The position numbers were made by a program, and so were the translations under genes. Shown one piece after another: positions 1-15,000 of a stretch of DNA of 64,000 bases. Within the stretch, counting starts at the first letter, position 1. Each line of letters starts with the position of its first letter. The stretch comes from Candidatus Obscuribacterales bacterium (GTDB lineage Bacteria; Cyanobacteriota; Vampirovibrionia; Obscuribacterales; Obscuribacteraceae), in contig JAGVKB010000127.1 of the NCBI GenBank assembly GCA_020050835.1, positions 1 to 64,000 of the forward strand, written 5' to 3'. The notes beneath the pieces are model-generated. The model was not told the origin of the DNA and did not search any database. It saw nothing but the letters and a program-made list of their open reading frames with translations.

Positions 1-3000
1 GCTGTGATCGACTGAGTGACTGAGACAGAGCCACCCGAACTGCCCGTGACTGAACCGGCGGTCCCGGCAGTAGTGCTCGAGTCGGCGCTTACGAACGATA
101 TCGATGAGCCTTGTTGATCGACCGCCAGACTAATGGAACCACCACCGGTCGCAGATGTGATAGAGAGACTGCCGACGGTAATTAACTGACTGGCCTGCAA
201 ATTAATAGTGCCGCCTCCACCACCAGTCGAGGACGCGGACAGGCTACTGGCTGCAGCAGCCGTGATAGTGGAGGTCAGATTGGATGGATTAGCAATCAAA
301 TTTAACGATCCGCCGCTGCCAGCCACCCCGGAGGCCCCGAGATTGCCGCTGTCGATTTGAATGTTGCCTGCAAAGAGTGTGATCGCACCACCAGTGTTTA
401 CGGAAGCATTGACATTCAACTCGGCACCGTTTACCACTTTCAAAAGCGCGGTTGGGTTGGAGGTGTGAATGTTGATCGAGCCACCGGAGGTTCCGGACGC
501 ACTCAACGCTCCGAATGTACCATTTGCTAGGCTGAGCGCCCCATAGCCTATGGTAAATGTGAAATTAGCTGCCGATGAAATCGGGAAGATGGAGATCGCT
601 CCGCCAACATTGGACACTGAAGAAGCATCGATTGAGATTCCCGAGCCAAACGAAGTTTCACCAGTGATATTGGCACCGGTGCCGTAGATCGTTACAGCGC
701 CTCCGGCGGCGCCGCCGGCCAAAGCGCTCGAGGAGGCATCAATCGCCTCGATGGAAACAGTGCCATTACGAGCTGACAAGACGACATTGCCGGGAGTGCC
801 AGGAGCGGACGAGAGTATTTTGAATCCGGCTCCGTTAATACTGGTGCCGGCATCAAGAATAACGGTGCCAGCGGTTGCGGAGGCAGCGCTGACCGATGTC
901 ACCAGATTGTTAGCCAACGAGATTAAGCCGGAGGAGTTTGAAGCAATGATTGCTCCTGAGTTACCGGTAGCCGAAGATGTCAGCACCAGCCCAAGCGGCA
1001 GCCCTCCCTGTCCATCTGTATTGTTACTAAACACCGCCACCGGGCCTGACGAGCCAGCAACGTTGGCCGTCACTATCTGTGCCGGCGGAGTCGAAGCTGG
1101 CGCGAGCGTCAGGTTGACTCCTGACGTGAAGTTGCCGGCATTGGAGGCATCAGACAGTACGACCGGAATTGCCGGTCCGGCGCCGCCGGACAAGAAACTA
1201 AACTGACCGGCTATCAGAATTCCATAAGAAGTACCCGAACCAGTATCGCTGTTGTAACTAGCGAAACCGCCGAGACCCCCGCTGCCACCAACTGCAGAGT
1301 TGGTGGTCGAACGGTTAACCAGAGAACCGACAATCGCCCCACCGGTAGTTGCAACGGTAATCTGATTTCCAGAAGCATTGTTCAGTCCACCGGCATAGAT
1401 TGAGGAGACTCGCAGCTGATTGTTGCCCAATAACGTCACAGAGCCGGCGCGTCGGGTGCTACCGGTGGCGTATGCATCGACTTCGCCGAGCGCATTCAGA
1501 ATACTTCCACTCCAGGCGCCGACCGTAATTGTCGAGGCAGAAACCGCCAGGAGCGACCCGGCGTTGCCGGTGCCTGAGGAATTCGAGAGATCGATGCTCG
1601 CCTTGAGATTAGCTGGATTGCCTGCAGCACCGGTAATCGAGATAGCTGAACCGACCAACATTACACTGCCCGAGTTGCCGTTAGCCGCCGTGGCGCTGAT
1701 GCCACCACTGACAGTGAGCGACCCGAGAGCAGCCAGCACTACTCTGGCGGCGTCGCCGGCAGCGGCAGAGCTAGAGATGCTGTTGGTAATCGCTATCTGT
1801 CCGGTCGATAAAACAGGCAATGACGCAGATGGCACACCAGCCACATTGCCGTTGACAGTGCCGGCGCTGACGGCTCCCCCTACTAAAAGCGGAGCAAGAA
1901 ACGCGCGGGCCGGCGTCACGAATGTCAACGTATCCACCGTCAGACCACTCGTGAATGCGCCGAGCGACCCGGCCGGAAGATTGTAGTTATTGGTAGAGCT
2001 GGCTACCGGATCAAACACAGTGATCGTCGGGATTGCCGAGGGAAGCACGGTAATCGTCAGCGTATCCCCATGGGCCGGATCGATCAACGTATTGATATTG
2101 GCCGGTGTCAAAGTAGATGTTACGTTCTGGAATACACCGACATTAGCGTTTGGCATTGTCGGCGTGGATGTCAGCGAAAAGGTCCCTGCCCCGACAGCAA
2201 CCACGTAACCGGTGGTGCCGCCAAACGGTCCGGCCGAGACATTGGCACTCAGTGAAGAAGCCGAGACTGCTGAAGCAAAGACATTACCGCCACTGCTAGC
2301 TGCGCCGCTGTCTGTAGCATTGGCACTGACTGAACCATTTATCGCCCCGGAAGAGATCAGAGCAACTGAGCCGCCTGCTGTCTTACCGGAAGCGTTGATG
2401 TTCAATCCGGGCAGATTCGCCGAACTGGTTCCAAATGTGTTGAGAAGCACGGTTCCACCGCCTCCCAGGCTGGAAGAAACGTTAATCGCCCCGGACACTG
2501 AAATGCCAACGCCAGCGCTTCCTCGTGCCATGGCCAATACGTCTCCCCCTGAGCTCGCACCAGTCGCTGAGAGCGAACTACCTGAGCTGCTGCTGTTGAG
2601 AGTCAGCGAACCGTTGGACGAACTAAGAACGATCGCCCCGCCATAACCGTTAGCGGCAGAACTGTTCGCTTGCAGATAGCCGGCTACCAGATTCCCAAAA
2701 CTAGTGACGTTCAGTGTACCGCCCTTGCCATTGGTTCCGTTGGCCTGCAGAATCGCCTGCCCAAAAGTAAGATTCGTTGTCAACTCCAAATTGATACCAC
2801 CAGCTGACGAGGATAAACTGATATTGCCACCGTTTGCTCCGTTGGCGTATAGCGACCAATTGGTTGTAAGCCCGCCAGCCACTGAAACAGTTATGTTGCC
2901 GGCGTTGTTGTTTACGGAATTAGCGATAATGTCGAGATTGTCATCGTTAACGCCAGCAGCGGTGATATTGCCAGACAGCACATTAATGCTGACGTTTCCT

Positions 3001-6000
3001 GCGTTGCCTGAAACCGAAGATGTATTAATTGAAAGTTCAGATGTCCCGCTGCGCGAGCCTGTATTGTAGATACCTGGATTAGTGCCGGAAGTCTGGGCGA
3101 GCGTGATATCCACATTTCCGCCGTTGCCGGAGCCCCCCTGGGAATTGATAAATCTCTGGGTGCCGCCTGGTGAACCGAAGTAGCTGTTGAAGTTGAGGTT
3201 GCCGGTGCCATTGATTGCGATACTGACATTGCCACCGGAGACCGCCGAGGAGGTATCAATCTCAGCGATCAAACTTGATTGAGCAACCGGTTGTCCGCTT
3301 GGATTAAAGGTGATGGAGTTTAACGCATTCATAGTCACGTTGCCAGATCTTGCCGATGCGGATGTATCTACCAAGGTGTTGCGTGATGTCTTCAGTCCAA
3401 GAATAGTGACTGCACCGGCCGATGCCGTCGTTGAAATGTTTCCACCAAAGGTTCCACCGTGCGCATCAAGACCACCGGTGGTCAGAGCTGACGCAGTAAG
3501 CGAGATATCGCCCGCCCGCACTGCCGAAGCGCTGCTGTTGAAGCCGCCATAGGTCGTGAACGCCGAATTCGAGTTGATTGTGATACTGCCGCCGTTGGCA
3601 CCGGTGGAGCTGAAATATCCGTGAATCATGTTGGCAGTTCCCGACAGATTGAGCGAAATGTCACCACCATTGTCAGTAGAGGAATTGGCAATCATCTGCA
3701 GCAGATTATTGGTCTGGCTGCCGAAGTAGCCGAGCTGTCCATTGTCTATTCGCACTGAGATATCTCCGGCCAGACCGGAGCTGGAAGATGAGTTAAAAGA
3801 AGCTTCTATAGTTGAAGTCGGTGCACCAGTCAAATTGGTGGTAATTCCGGCTTCTCCCGAGCCGTTAGTAATCGACTGTCCAATCCCGATCCTGATCTCG
3901 CCCCCTGTTCCGGCAACGCCGATCGCATTAATGTACCGGCGCGGGCTGGCAACCGTACCCTTACCTTCGCCGGACCCGCTGAACCGCAAACTGCCCATCG
4001 TAATGGCAATCGAGACATCGCCCGCATTGCGTAAGCTCGAAGATGAGTTGATACCGGTGCTGAACGTGATGTTGCTGCCTGCCTTGAAGCTCATCGCGCC
4101 GCCCTGCACGGTGCCCACCGCTGATATATTGTCGTTGTTTGCTGCCGCACCATTGTTGTTGCCATTGAACAGCATGGAGCCGTATGGAGCCTGCATTAAT
4201 ATGTTGCCGCCATACGTCCCGCCATTAGCCTCGATGTAACTCGCCGGCTGGAAGCAGCAGGGAGTGTCGGTGCCCACGCTGCCCTGAGTAGAAGAGATCG
4301 AGATGTTGCCTGCTCGCTGGGCCTGGGCGCTTACCGCGTTGCTAACCAATTGACCAAAGCTTCGGAAACTCCCGATCGAGAACAGATTGATATCGCCACC
4401 GTTGGGTCCAGTCGTTATCAAATTCGTGCGGCCCCGAGTCAAACTGCCACCGGCAGACATGACGATCTGACCGCCTGAGCCGCTTGTCGAGCTGGTGATG
4501 AATTGATTATTGCCAGCTGAGCAATTGTCGCAGTCGCCGTTAGTGTTCGACCCGATAGTCGTTGATACTAATATGTTGCCACCATTGCCCGAAATAGAGC
4601 CGCTGTTGACAGATGACTCATTGCCGGCTGAAATATTACCGTTCATCAAGATCAAACCAGACTGATTGTTGATGGTAGTGCCATTGATGACGGTGCCGTT
4701 AATGAGCTGGGCGCGACCCATGATGAAGGAGAGGTTGGCGCCGTTGCCAGTTGTAGACATTGCATTGACGTAACGAGCCGGGCTCGGTCCGGCCGCGTTA
4801 CTAATATAAATGTTGTCACTGGTAGCAGTTAAGAAGACGCTTCCCGACGACAGGGCGGAAAAGGTGCTCATGCCATAGCCAAAGGCGATTCGGCCATTCG
4901 TGACAGCCAAAATGCTACCACCGGTCAGGCTTCCGCTAGTATTCAACATATAGCTACTAGACGAACAGCTGGAGCAACGGCCGTTGATCAAGCCAAGTGG
5001 CGACAACAACATGAGGTTGCCTCCTCTGGAACCACCGGAAGCATTGACGCTCCACGAGCTACTCGTGCTCTGATCGGTGACGTCGCCTGTAATGGACAGT
5101 AAGCTTACATTGCCGCCGCTGGCTGTACCAGAAGCGGTGATCGAATTATCCAGCGTTAACGACCCTCGAGAGGCGACGGCGATCGAATCAGCGGTCGTAG
5201 TATTGCTCGTGCTCATTCTAACTATCGCTGCCGTGCCAAGCGAGAGGATCGGAGCGATCAGATTGGAATCGCCGGCAGTATTGAAGACGAGGTTGCCTGA
5301 GCCGGTAACGGAAATGCTGCTGAAGCCCTGCGGATTGTAATTGGTAGGAGCGGCAGTCGGGCTTACGCTTACAGTGAATGTGCCGGACGTACTGATTGAG
5401 GCTGGACCGGTCACGCCAGTGAAAGCACCAGCAAATCCAGGAGCAGTCACGACATTTTGGGGGATAGTCCCGCTGGGCGCCGGTGTGATTGATGATGCGT
5501 TGCCTCCCGAAATCAAAATGACGCTACCGGAGGCAGAGCCATTGCCCACATTGTGAGCCAGTATGCTCGAGCTATAGGTGATGGCAGTTCCCGACGATAT
5601 GAAAACAGATCCAGACCTGGCTGGCTGAGAGGTTGCTCCAGCAAAGCTGTTTGTTGAATCGATCAAACCGGTAACATTTACCGCTCCCAGTGCAGCTATC
5701 CCAACCGCGCCGCCGGCTCCAGTACCGGCAGTTGCCCGCGTATCGATTGACGCCACCGTCACTGTTTTCTTTCCAGGATTGTCAATCGAGACAATTTCGA
5801 CCGCGCCGCCCATGGTGCCTGATGTATTGACATTGCCAATTACAATCGAAGCGCTGCCATTGTCGCCACCGCTGCCGACGATCACCGCTCCGCCTTTACC
5901 GCCCGTTGACGACGCGTTTAAATTTAGGGTGCCACCGCCATTGGTCAAGAGCGCTCCGCCGGCAGAAAGAACGATCGCTCCAGCATCAAGGCTGGCTGCA

Positions 6001-9000
6001 GTTGAAATACCTCCGACCGAGTTGGCCGACCCGGCCGATACTACTCCCATACCTGCCACTGTCACAGTTCCGCCAAAGGCTCCATTCAGTCCGCGTGCAT
6101 CGATCGACTGCACGGTTAGATTCCCGCCCACGGCATTCGTCGCCGACATCAATACCGACCCACCGTAGCTCTTGTTGCCGGAACCAGAAGCAATGATGTT
6201 TCCACTGACAGAGATGCCACCGGCTCCCCCGGCGGTAACGACGACACCGCCGGCTGATGCGGCAGCCGACGAAACATCAATACCGGCGCCGGCGTCCAGA
6301 CTGACACTGCCACCGGTCGAAATCAGTCCGACCCGGCCGCCGGTAGCAAATGTCAAGTCGCCACCTTGTCTGCCCATTGCGCTCAGAGTTCCTGATACTG
6401 TAATACTACCGGCGGCTGTAAGTTGAATCATTCCTGCATAGTTACTCGCGCTGACACCGTCCACCGTCACGCTGTTAGTGTTAATCCCACCGCCACCGGA
6501 AGCAGTTGCAGTCAACACACCACCAAATCCACGAGTGGCAGTGCTGTCGGCCGAGAGATCGATTCCGCCGGCAAATGAGATAGTGCCGGCATTTGACGTC
6601 GCAGTTAGAAAGCCGCCATTGGCGCCATTAAGCCCTCTGGATGAAACTGCTCCGCTGACGGCGATGGTCGAGCCGGCTGTCAATGTGATTGAAGCTGCTC
6701 TGGAGCCGGCACCAGTACTAGTGCCTACAGCATTTGCATTAATTGTTCCGACCGTCAAAGTGCCGGTGGTAGCCGCAGCCGTGCTGGCATTCAGCGTGCT
6801 CACGCTAATTGTGCCGGCGTTGGATGTATGCGGAAGATCTCCCGATGAGCCAACATTGGAGAAGCCGGATGCAGCCAGTCCGGTGAGGTCGATAGTTATT
6901 GCCTGAGCGGCAGTGCTGTGCGGGGCTACCGTGATGGTGCCACCGTAAGCCTGATTCAATCCATTGACGCTGAGAATTCCGGCCGTGACCGTTGTCGCTG
7001 CTACCAACGAGATTGCGCCGCCGGCTCGGAATGCACCGCTGCCGAGGGCGGAGAGATTGCCACGACTGGCTACGCCGTCGAAGGTAGAGATCGAGCCGCT
7101 GCTGGCGGTCAATGTAATCATGCCGCCAGTCAGCCCGTTGGCAGCGAAGTGTCCACCTCCGGCTGTTGTTACGGCGATCGAGCTCGGTGCGGAAACTGTT
7201 ATATTGCCACCGTTTCCCGCAGTCGAAGATACATCGATTGCATTGCCTGTAATTGATGTGCCTTGAATAGTGACGGATGTTCCGGCCGTCAATGTTACGT
7301 TGCCGCCGATGCCGGTGACAGAAGTTGCGGCGATGCCTTGCCCGATTGTTATGACGCCCGGCGCCGCAGCCGAGCCGGCACCAGCAGTGACGATTACTGT
7401 GCCGGCATTGCCGGAAGTGGTGGCATTTGCTGTAATGCTCTGAACAGTCACGGCGGAGCCGGCCTGATCTGTGGTAGCAAGGATTGTTCCACCGCCGTTG
7501 GGAGATGTGATCGACAGATGGGCGACACTGATGACCTGACTTGCCGTCAACGTAATCGTGCCGCTCAATCCCCCCGATGATGTTGCTGAGATATTGCTAG
7601 CGCCCAAACTCACGATCGAACTGCTCAAATTGGACGGATTGGCAATGATGCTGACCGTCCCACCGTTGCCGCTGACACCGGATGCGCCGAGATTGCCGCT
7701 GTCAAGCTGAACACTACCGGCAAACAAGTTGAGCGCACCGCCGGTGCCGGAGATTGCGTCCACGTTGAGAGCTGAGCCGTTGGCGATCTCCATCAACGAC
7801 AGGGTGCTGGGAGCATGAATATTAATAGTACCGCCCGATGTTCCGGACGCCTTCATAGCTCCAAATGTGCCAGCCGGCTGTGGCGACGCTCCATACCCTA
7901 GCACAAACGTGTAGCCCGGCGCCGTTGATACCGGAAAGATGTTGATACTGCCACCGCTATTGGATACAGACGATGCGTCGATCGATACTCCGCTGCCGAG
8001 TGCAGTCTCGCCGGTAATGTTAAAGCTGTTGCTGTAGATGGTGACGCTGCCACCAATGTTGCCACCGGTTAAACTCGTAGAAGCAGTATTGATTGACCTG
8101 ACCGAAGCGGTGCCGGCTCTGGCCGAAAGCACGACATTGCCTGGATTGGCCGGGCCAGAAGCGATCAAATCGAAGCTGCCACCATTGATGCTGGTGCCAG
8201 CATCTAGAATGATTGCCCCGGCAGTGGCCGCGGCCGCCGATACTGACGTGACCAGATTATTGCCCAACGAGATAAAACCGGAAGCATTGGCAGCAATGAT
8301 CGCCCCGGAGTTACCGGACAAGGAGGTCGTCAGGACCAAACCCAGCGGCAATCCTCCCTGTCCATCAGTATTGTCGCTGAAGATCGCTGCTGCGCCGGAG
8401 GAGCCGGTTGCGTTAGCAGTGACTATCTGTCCTGGCGGGGTAGAGGAGGCAGCCAGCGTCAGATTGATACCGGAGGTAAAGCCGGCATTGGACGCGTCGG
8501 CCAGCACGACTGGAAGCACCGGACCGGGAGCGCCGGAAAGGAAACTGAATCGACCGGCAGTAATCAATGCCCCGGCTGTTCCGGTTCCCGTATCATTGTT
8601 GTAGCTGGCAAATCCGCCTAGCCCGCCCGAACCATCGACAGCGGTTGCAGTAGTAGACCGGATTACGAGCGAGCCGACGGTAGCCGTACCGGTAGTGCCG
8701 ATTGATATGCTGCCCCCATTGGCATTATTAAGTCCACCGGCATAGATACTGGATGTCCTGACCGTCCCGGCCGCCAGGATCGCGACACCACCAGCAAAGG
8801 ACCCAACGCCGGAAGCATAGGTGTCGATTTCGCCAAAGCCGTTCAATATATTGCCTGTCCAGTCGCCAACTGTCACAGTCGAAGACGATCCAAGAAACAA
8901 CCGTCCGGCATTTCCAGCTCGAGCGGACAGATCTAGACTGGCGGCTGTATTAGTCGCACTGCCGGCCGACCCGTTAACGAGCACCGACGATCCTATCAAG

Positions 9001-12000
9001 GTGATATTGCCAGAGTTGCCGCTACCGCTGCTGGTAGCGCCGGCTGTATAGATACCACTGCCGCCACCACTGGTGACTGATAAGGAGCCGAGCGCAATTA
9101 ACGAAACATTAGCTCCGGCCGAGGTCGCATTTGAATTATTGATAGTACCTCCGATACTTATGTTGCCGGACGCCAGGATTGCAATCGAGTTAGCGCCGCT
9201 GGCAATTGTTGTTGCTGTCAACGAAATATTGTTATTGCTGCTCAGCGGTCCCAGGAAGGACTTGCTCGGTGTAACGAAGGTGAGATTGTTCATGGTAACG
9301 GCAGCATTGAGAGCCAATCCGGGCGACAACTTGTTGTTGACCGTACCGACTGTCAGATCCTCAAACAGCGGCTGAGCGCTGGGAGTAATGGTGATCCGGA
9401 AATCATGAGTATTGTTGACCCCGGTGTTTATATAGGTAGCGGTCATCAGGTTGGCTGACAGGCTCGGGAAGGAGCCGATATTTGCTCCCGGAGAGGCTAT
9501 CGAGGATCCGTTGATAGTCGATGCGCTCATCAGCACGGCAAATCCAGTTGAACCACCACTGCCACCGCTAATCAAAAGTTGAGTTGCAGGGTTAATGGCG
9601 ATCGCTCCGGTGCTGGAGGCAAATACATTCCCGCCACTGGAGCCTGCACCGCTGGCAGCGACTGAAATTGTGCCGCTGGCCAAATTGATTGTGCCGGTGC
9701 CAACGAGCGCGACCGAGCCACCACCGGTAACGCCGCTGGCGTTAATAGCCGGAATCAAAGTTACACCGTTGAGCACGATGTTGGCTCCGCTCCCAAGCGT
9801 ACCCAAGAGTACCGAGCCGCCCTTGCCGGCCGAGGATGAAACGTCGATCCGCTGCTGGGTCGTAAGTGACGAGCTAGACAAAACTACTATCTGCCCGCCG
9901 GCGCTCACACCGCTTGCAGAGAGCGAGAGATTGCTGCTGCCGCTGGACAAATTGAGAGTGCCGGTTCGAGACTCCAACAGGATATTTCCACCGACGCCCG
10001 AGCTGCCCAGACCGTTTGCTTGAACATACCAGCCTGATAAGTTGTTCTGAGCAATCGCTGATACATTGCCCCCAAATCCAGCCGTTCCATTGGCTGTAAT
10101 GATGCCTTGGCCGCTCCCGCCACCGCCGTTGATTAAATTGACTGCTCCGCTGGACGAAGAGATGTTGATATTGCCTCCGTTGGCTCCGTTAGCGCTGAAG
10201 GTCCAATTCGTCTGCAGATTACCGGCTACTGATACAGAGATGCTGCCGGCGCTGTTATTGGTCGAATTTGCAATCAGTTGCAGGAAGTCTTGAGAGGCGC
10301 TGGAGGAAGTAACTCCACCATTGGTGACATTGATTGTAATGTTGCCGGCATTGCCTGAAACCGAAGACGTGTTGATGGAGGCTTCACTTGTAGCCGAAAA
10401 TGAGCTGGTCGTCGAATAGACACCGGGGTTGATGCCGCTTGTCTGGTTGATTGAGATTGATACATTACCGCCATTACCGGAAGTACCTTGAGCATTGATA
10501 AATCTCTGAATAGTGCCGACGACCGGCGGGCTGCTGTAATTGCCCAGATTTAAGTTGCCGGTACCCGTAATATTGACCAACACGTTACCGGCCGAGACGT
10601 TGGCGGAAGTATCCATGGTGTTGGCAGTGCTGACCGACGTTGGGAAATTGATATCGAAGGCCGCGGTCAGACTGATGTTGCCACCTTTGGAAGAAGCGCT
10701 TGCATCCAAAATCGAGTTACGGGCGGTGACCGGTCCGACAAAGGTGATACCAGCCGTCGTCGAAGTGCTGGTTACGGAGATGTTGCCACCAAATGTTCCG
10801 CCATGTGCATCAATCGAACCAGCCGACAGAGAAGCAACATTAATTGTTACGTTGCCGGCCCGCACTGCAGTGGCGTTAGCCTGGAAGGTGCCGGTTGTAG
10901 TTACGCTCGATGGAGAGTTGATTGTGATATTGCCGCCGTTGGCTCCATTTGCTCGAAAGTTAGTCAGCAAGAGATTGGTCGTGCCGCTGAGATTGAGAGT
11001 AATACTTCCGGCATTATCAGAGCTCGAGTTGGCGATCAATTGCCACGGCAAACTGGTATTGGTCGACATCGGTCCAAGCTGACCGGAGTTAACCGTAATT
11101 ACGATGTCGCCTGCCTGACCCGACTGCGAAGAGCTGTTGAATGATTGTTCCTGCGTGGCAGAGAGCGAGCCGCCACCCAAGAGAATTCCGGCTCGATTCG
11201 AACCGTCCAATACAGTTTGACCAAGCGTAATCCTGATATCCCCTCCCGACCCGGCCGTACCTTGAGTATTGATGAATCGCGTCGGGTTAGCCGCCGTTGC
11301 TAAACCTGCACCAGCGCTGCTGAAGATCAAATTGCCGCTAGAGATCGCAATTGATACGTCACCGCCATTCCTCAACGTAGAGTATGTGCTCAGCCCCTTA
11401 TTGAGCGAGATGTCGCCGTTGGAAAGCAAGACGATTCCACCGCCTTGAACCGAGCCGGTGCTGACCAGATTGTCGTTGTTCGACGTAAAGGCGGTCAGAT
11501 TGATTGTGCCATTTGGAGCTTGAATCAAAATGTTGCCGCCGACAGCACCGCCACTGGCATCGAAGTAGCCGGTGGTGGTAAACGGCGTGGCAAAAGAGCC
11601 GGCCGTGACCGTAAAGCGAATATTGCCGGATTGCCCGACCGTTGCGTTGGTCTGAATGTTGCCTCTGCTGCTTGACGCGCTGGTAGTGTACAAGGTGGCA
11701 TTGCCACCGTTTACACCTTGCGTTTGAATCACGAACTTAGGCTTGCCAAACACCCCGCCGGCGCCAACAGTCACGGCTCCGCCATTGCCGTTGGTCGATT
11801 GGGAAATAAACTGCAGTTGAGCCTCGGCCGAACCGCTGCTGAAATCACCGGTGGGACCAACGATAATATTCGTCATGATGTCCCCGGCTTGACCTGACGT
11901 CGACGAGGTGTTGATTGACTGTTCCGATTGCGATCCGATTCCCGGTCCGAGCGCTACCAGTCCGGCTTTGTCGGAGGTATTGTTGCCAAGCACGAATGTG

Positions 12001-15000
12001 CCGCTGGGATCAATTGCTGAATTTCCAATCACTATGGAAACATTACCGCCTGCACCGGTACCGCCTACCGCATCGATGAAGCGGGGAATTGGTGGCGGAA
12101 TGGCATTGAAGAGATCGACGAGATAAATATTAGAATTTGCCGAAAGCAGGCTGACATCACCAGCCGTGCCAGCCGAACCAGTGAGCAAGCCTTTGTTAAC
12201 GCCCATTGCCAGCCTGCCATTGGTGACAGCAAGCAGATCGCCTGACTGTAATGTGCCGCTCGTGTTCAACGGACTCGATATGCCACTGGTTGTGCGCACT
12301 TCGTAAGACCCCAGCGGAGCAAGAACCGATATGTTGCCGCCGGTACTGCCACCGGCAGCGGTGATGCCGGTAGTGCCGCCGCTATTGTTCAAAATAGTAC
12401 CGGTCAGCGAAAACAAGGAAACACTGCCGCCGGATTGGGTGCCGGCGGTATTGATGCGACCTTGAATCGTCACGTTGCTAGAGGCAACAAGCGTGAAGGC
12501 ATCCGAGGTCGTAGCCGTGTTGGCTGAACTGACCGTGTTAATACTCGCCGGCGTGCCGACAGATGAGAATACAAGAATTGGGGCGACCAATCGGGGGTCG
12601 CCGGCGGTATTGATAGTAATGGTAGTCGCGCCTGCCACCGAATTGTACCCCTGTGGGTTGTAGTTAGTAGGAGCCGAAGTCGGGCTCACCGAAATTGTCA
12701 TCGAGCTGCCGGTGAGCGCCGCCGGTCCGGTTACTCCGGTAAACGCACCTTTCAAGCCGCTGGCGGTTACGACATTGGCAGGAATGGTGCCGGTCGGTGC
12801 CGGCGTAATCGAGCTGGAGTTGCCGCCAGAAATTAGCACGACCGAGCCGGAGCCCGAAGCATTGCCGGCGTTGAATGCTGTAATGGTAGATGTGTAGTTA
12901 ACAGCCGTGCCAGAAGACATGAACACCGAGCCCGACCGCGCCGGCGCGCTGGTCACTGCCCCGAACGTATTGGTAGTGTCGACCGCTCCGTTGACCGTAA
13001 GAGCTCCCAGTACAGCCACCCCAACCGACCCGCCAATCCCTCCGGCTGCCGAAGCCTGGGTCGTAATAGCCCCGAGCGACACGGACTTCTTGGCGGCATC
13101 CATCGACGCAACCAAGACTTGACCACCTTGAGTACCGGCAGAGTTGAGGCTGCCGACAACAATTGAGTCGGTACCGTTGTTTCCAAAGGCGCCAATACTG
13201 ATAGCACCGCCCTTTCCCGCTGACGATGAGGCGTTCAAAGCGAACGTTGCTCCGGGATTGGTCAGAACTGCTCCTGCTGCCGACACGGTAATAGCGCCGG
13301 CTCCATCGGCACCACTGGTCGAAAAGCCACCGACGGAATCGCTCGAGCCGGCTGAGATGCTGCCGGCTGCAGCCACCGAGATGAAGCCACCACGGGCACC
13401 ATTCAAGCCACGGGCGTCGATCGAACCGACGGTAACCGGACCGCCAGTGGACACCACAAAGACAGGAGCAGCATTGTTGCCGGCTCCTGAAGCCGACGCG
13501 ACAATATTGCCGGCGACAGTAAGTCCGCCGCTTCCGCCGGCTGTCAATACAACCCCGCCGGCAGAGCCCCCGGCCGATGATACATTTACTCCGGCACCGG
13601 AGTTAAACTGCATCGCTCCAGTAGTGGATGTAATGCTCACTCGACCGCCAGTGGCATAGCCGGCAGCCGGTGTCCCTTGCAACCCCTGAGCGTTGATGTT
13701 AGCCGATAAAGTGACATTTCCACCACCTACTATCTGGATGATGCCGGCATAGCCATTAGGTCCTACGCCATTAGCCGAAATCACACCGGAAGACGTGAAG
13801 GTTCCCGAGCCGGCAGTAGTGGCTGTAAGCATTCCGCCGAAGCCGCTGGACGAGCTGGAATCAGCCGATAGATTCACGGTACTTCCGAAAGACAGATTGC
13901 CACCATTGGAAACCAGGCTGAGGCTGCCGGAATTTGCCCCATTCAATCCCCTGATCGAAACCGGCCCGGTCACTGAAATGTCTGCACCAGCAGTCAGACT
14001 GACAATTGCTCCTTTCGAGCCGACGCCATCGGCGCCGACCTTAGTGAGTCCCACCGCATTGGCAGTAATGCTGCCGATGGTAATTGAACCGGTGATAGCA
14101 GTTATCGGGCTAGCCAGCGCGCTGGCAATCGTGACGGTGCCGCCATTGGATGTAGTAGTCAGATCGCCGGCTGCCGCTACGTCTAGATAGCCGGAAGCTG
14201 CTACGCTGCTTAGATCGATACTGATATTGGCAGTAGACCCGGTCGGTGGTCGTACCGTTATGCTGCCACCCGATGCCACATTGAGACCGCTGGCATTCAA
14301 TGCACCGGCGGTGATATTGCCTGTTGCATTGACCGTAATGGCGCCACCGAGATTGCGAGCCCCGCTACCTGTTACCGAAATTCCGCCTCTCGCCGATACG
14401 CCATCGAAGGTCGAGATCGAGCCTCCCGTGGACAGCAATGTCACCAGACCGCCGTTGGCTCCATCGGCATTTACTTGTCCGCCACCGGCGGACGTTACCG
14501 ATATCGCACCGCCGGCAGTGAAGGAGACCGTACCGCCGTTACCGGTTGTTGATGAGACATCGACCGCCGTACCGTTACCGTTCAATCCGACGATCGCAAT
14601 TCCTGTTGCCGAGCTGATAGTCAATGCTCCACCAGTGACAGACTGAGCCGTGGCGCTGAAATTGCCCAGCTTCACCGAATTGAAATGAGTGGTTAAGGTG
14701 CCGGTACCAGCATTGCCGGTGGTCGAGTTGGCTGCAAAACCACCAGAAATATTGATGCTGTTGGCCATCGCTCCGCGTCCAACAATGTTTACAGTGCCGC
14801 CATTTCCGGAGGCACCGGCAGAAAGCGAGACTGTCCCGCTGTTAAGAGTAAATTGCCCGGAAATGACGCTGAAAGATCCACCACTGCTGCTGCTGGCCGT
14901 GAGATCCAGTTGCGAAGCGGACGTAACCAGCAGATGATTGGCAGAATTTGGGCTTACATAAGTAAATTGTCCGCCGGCAGTACCGGTAGCCAAGATCTTT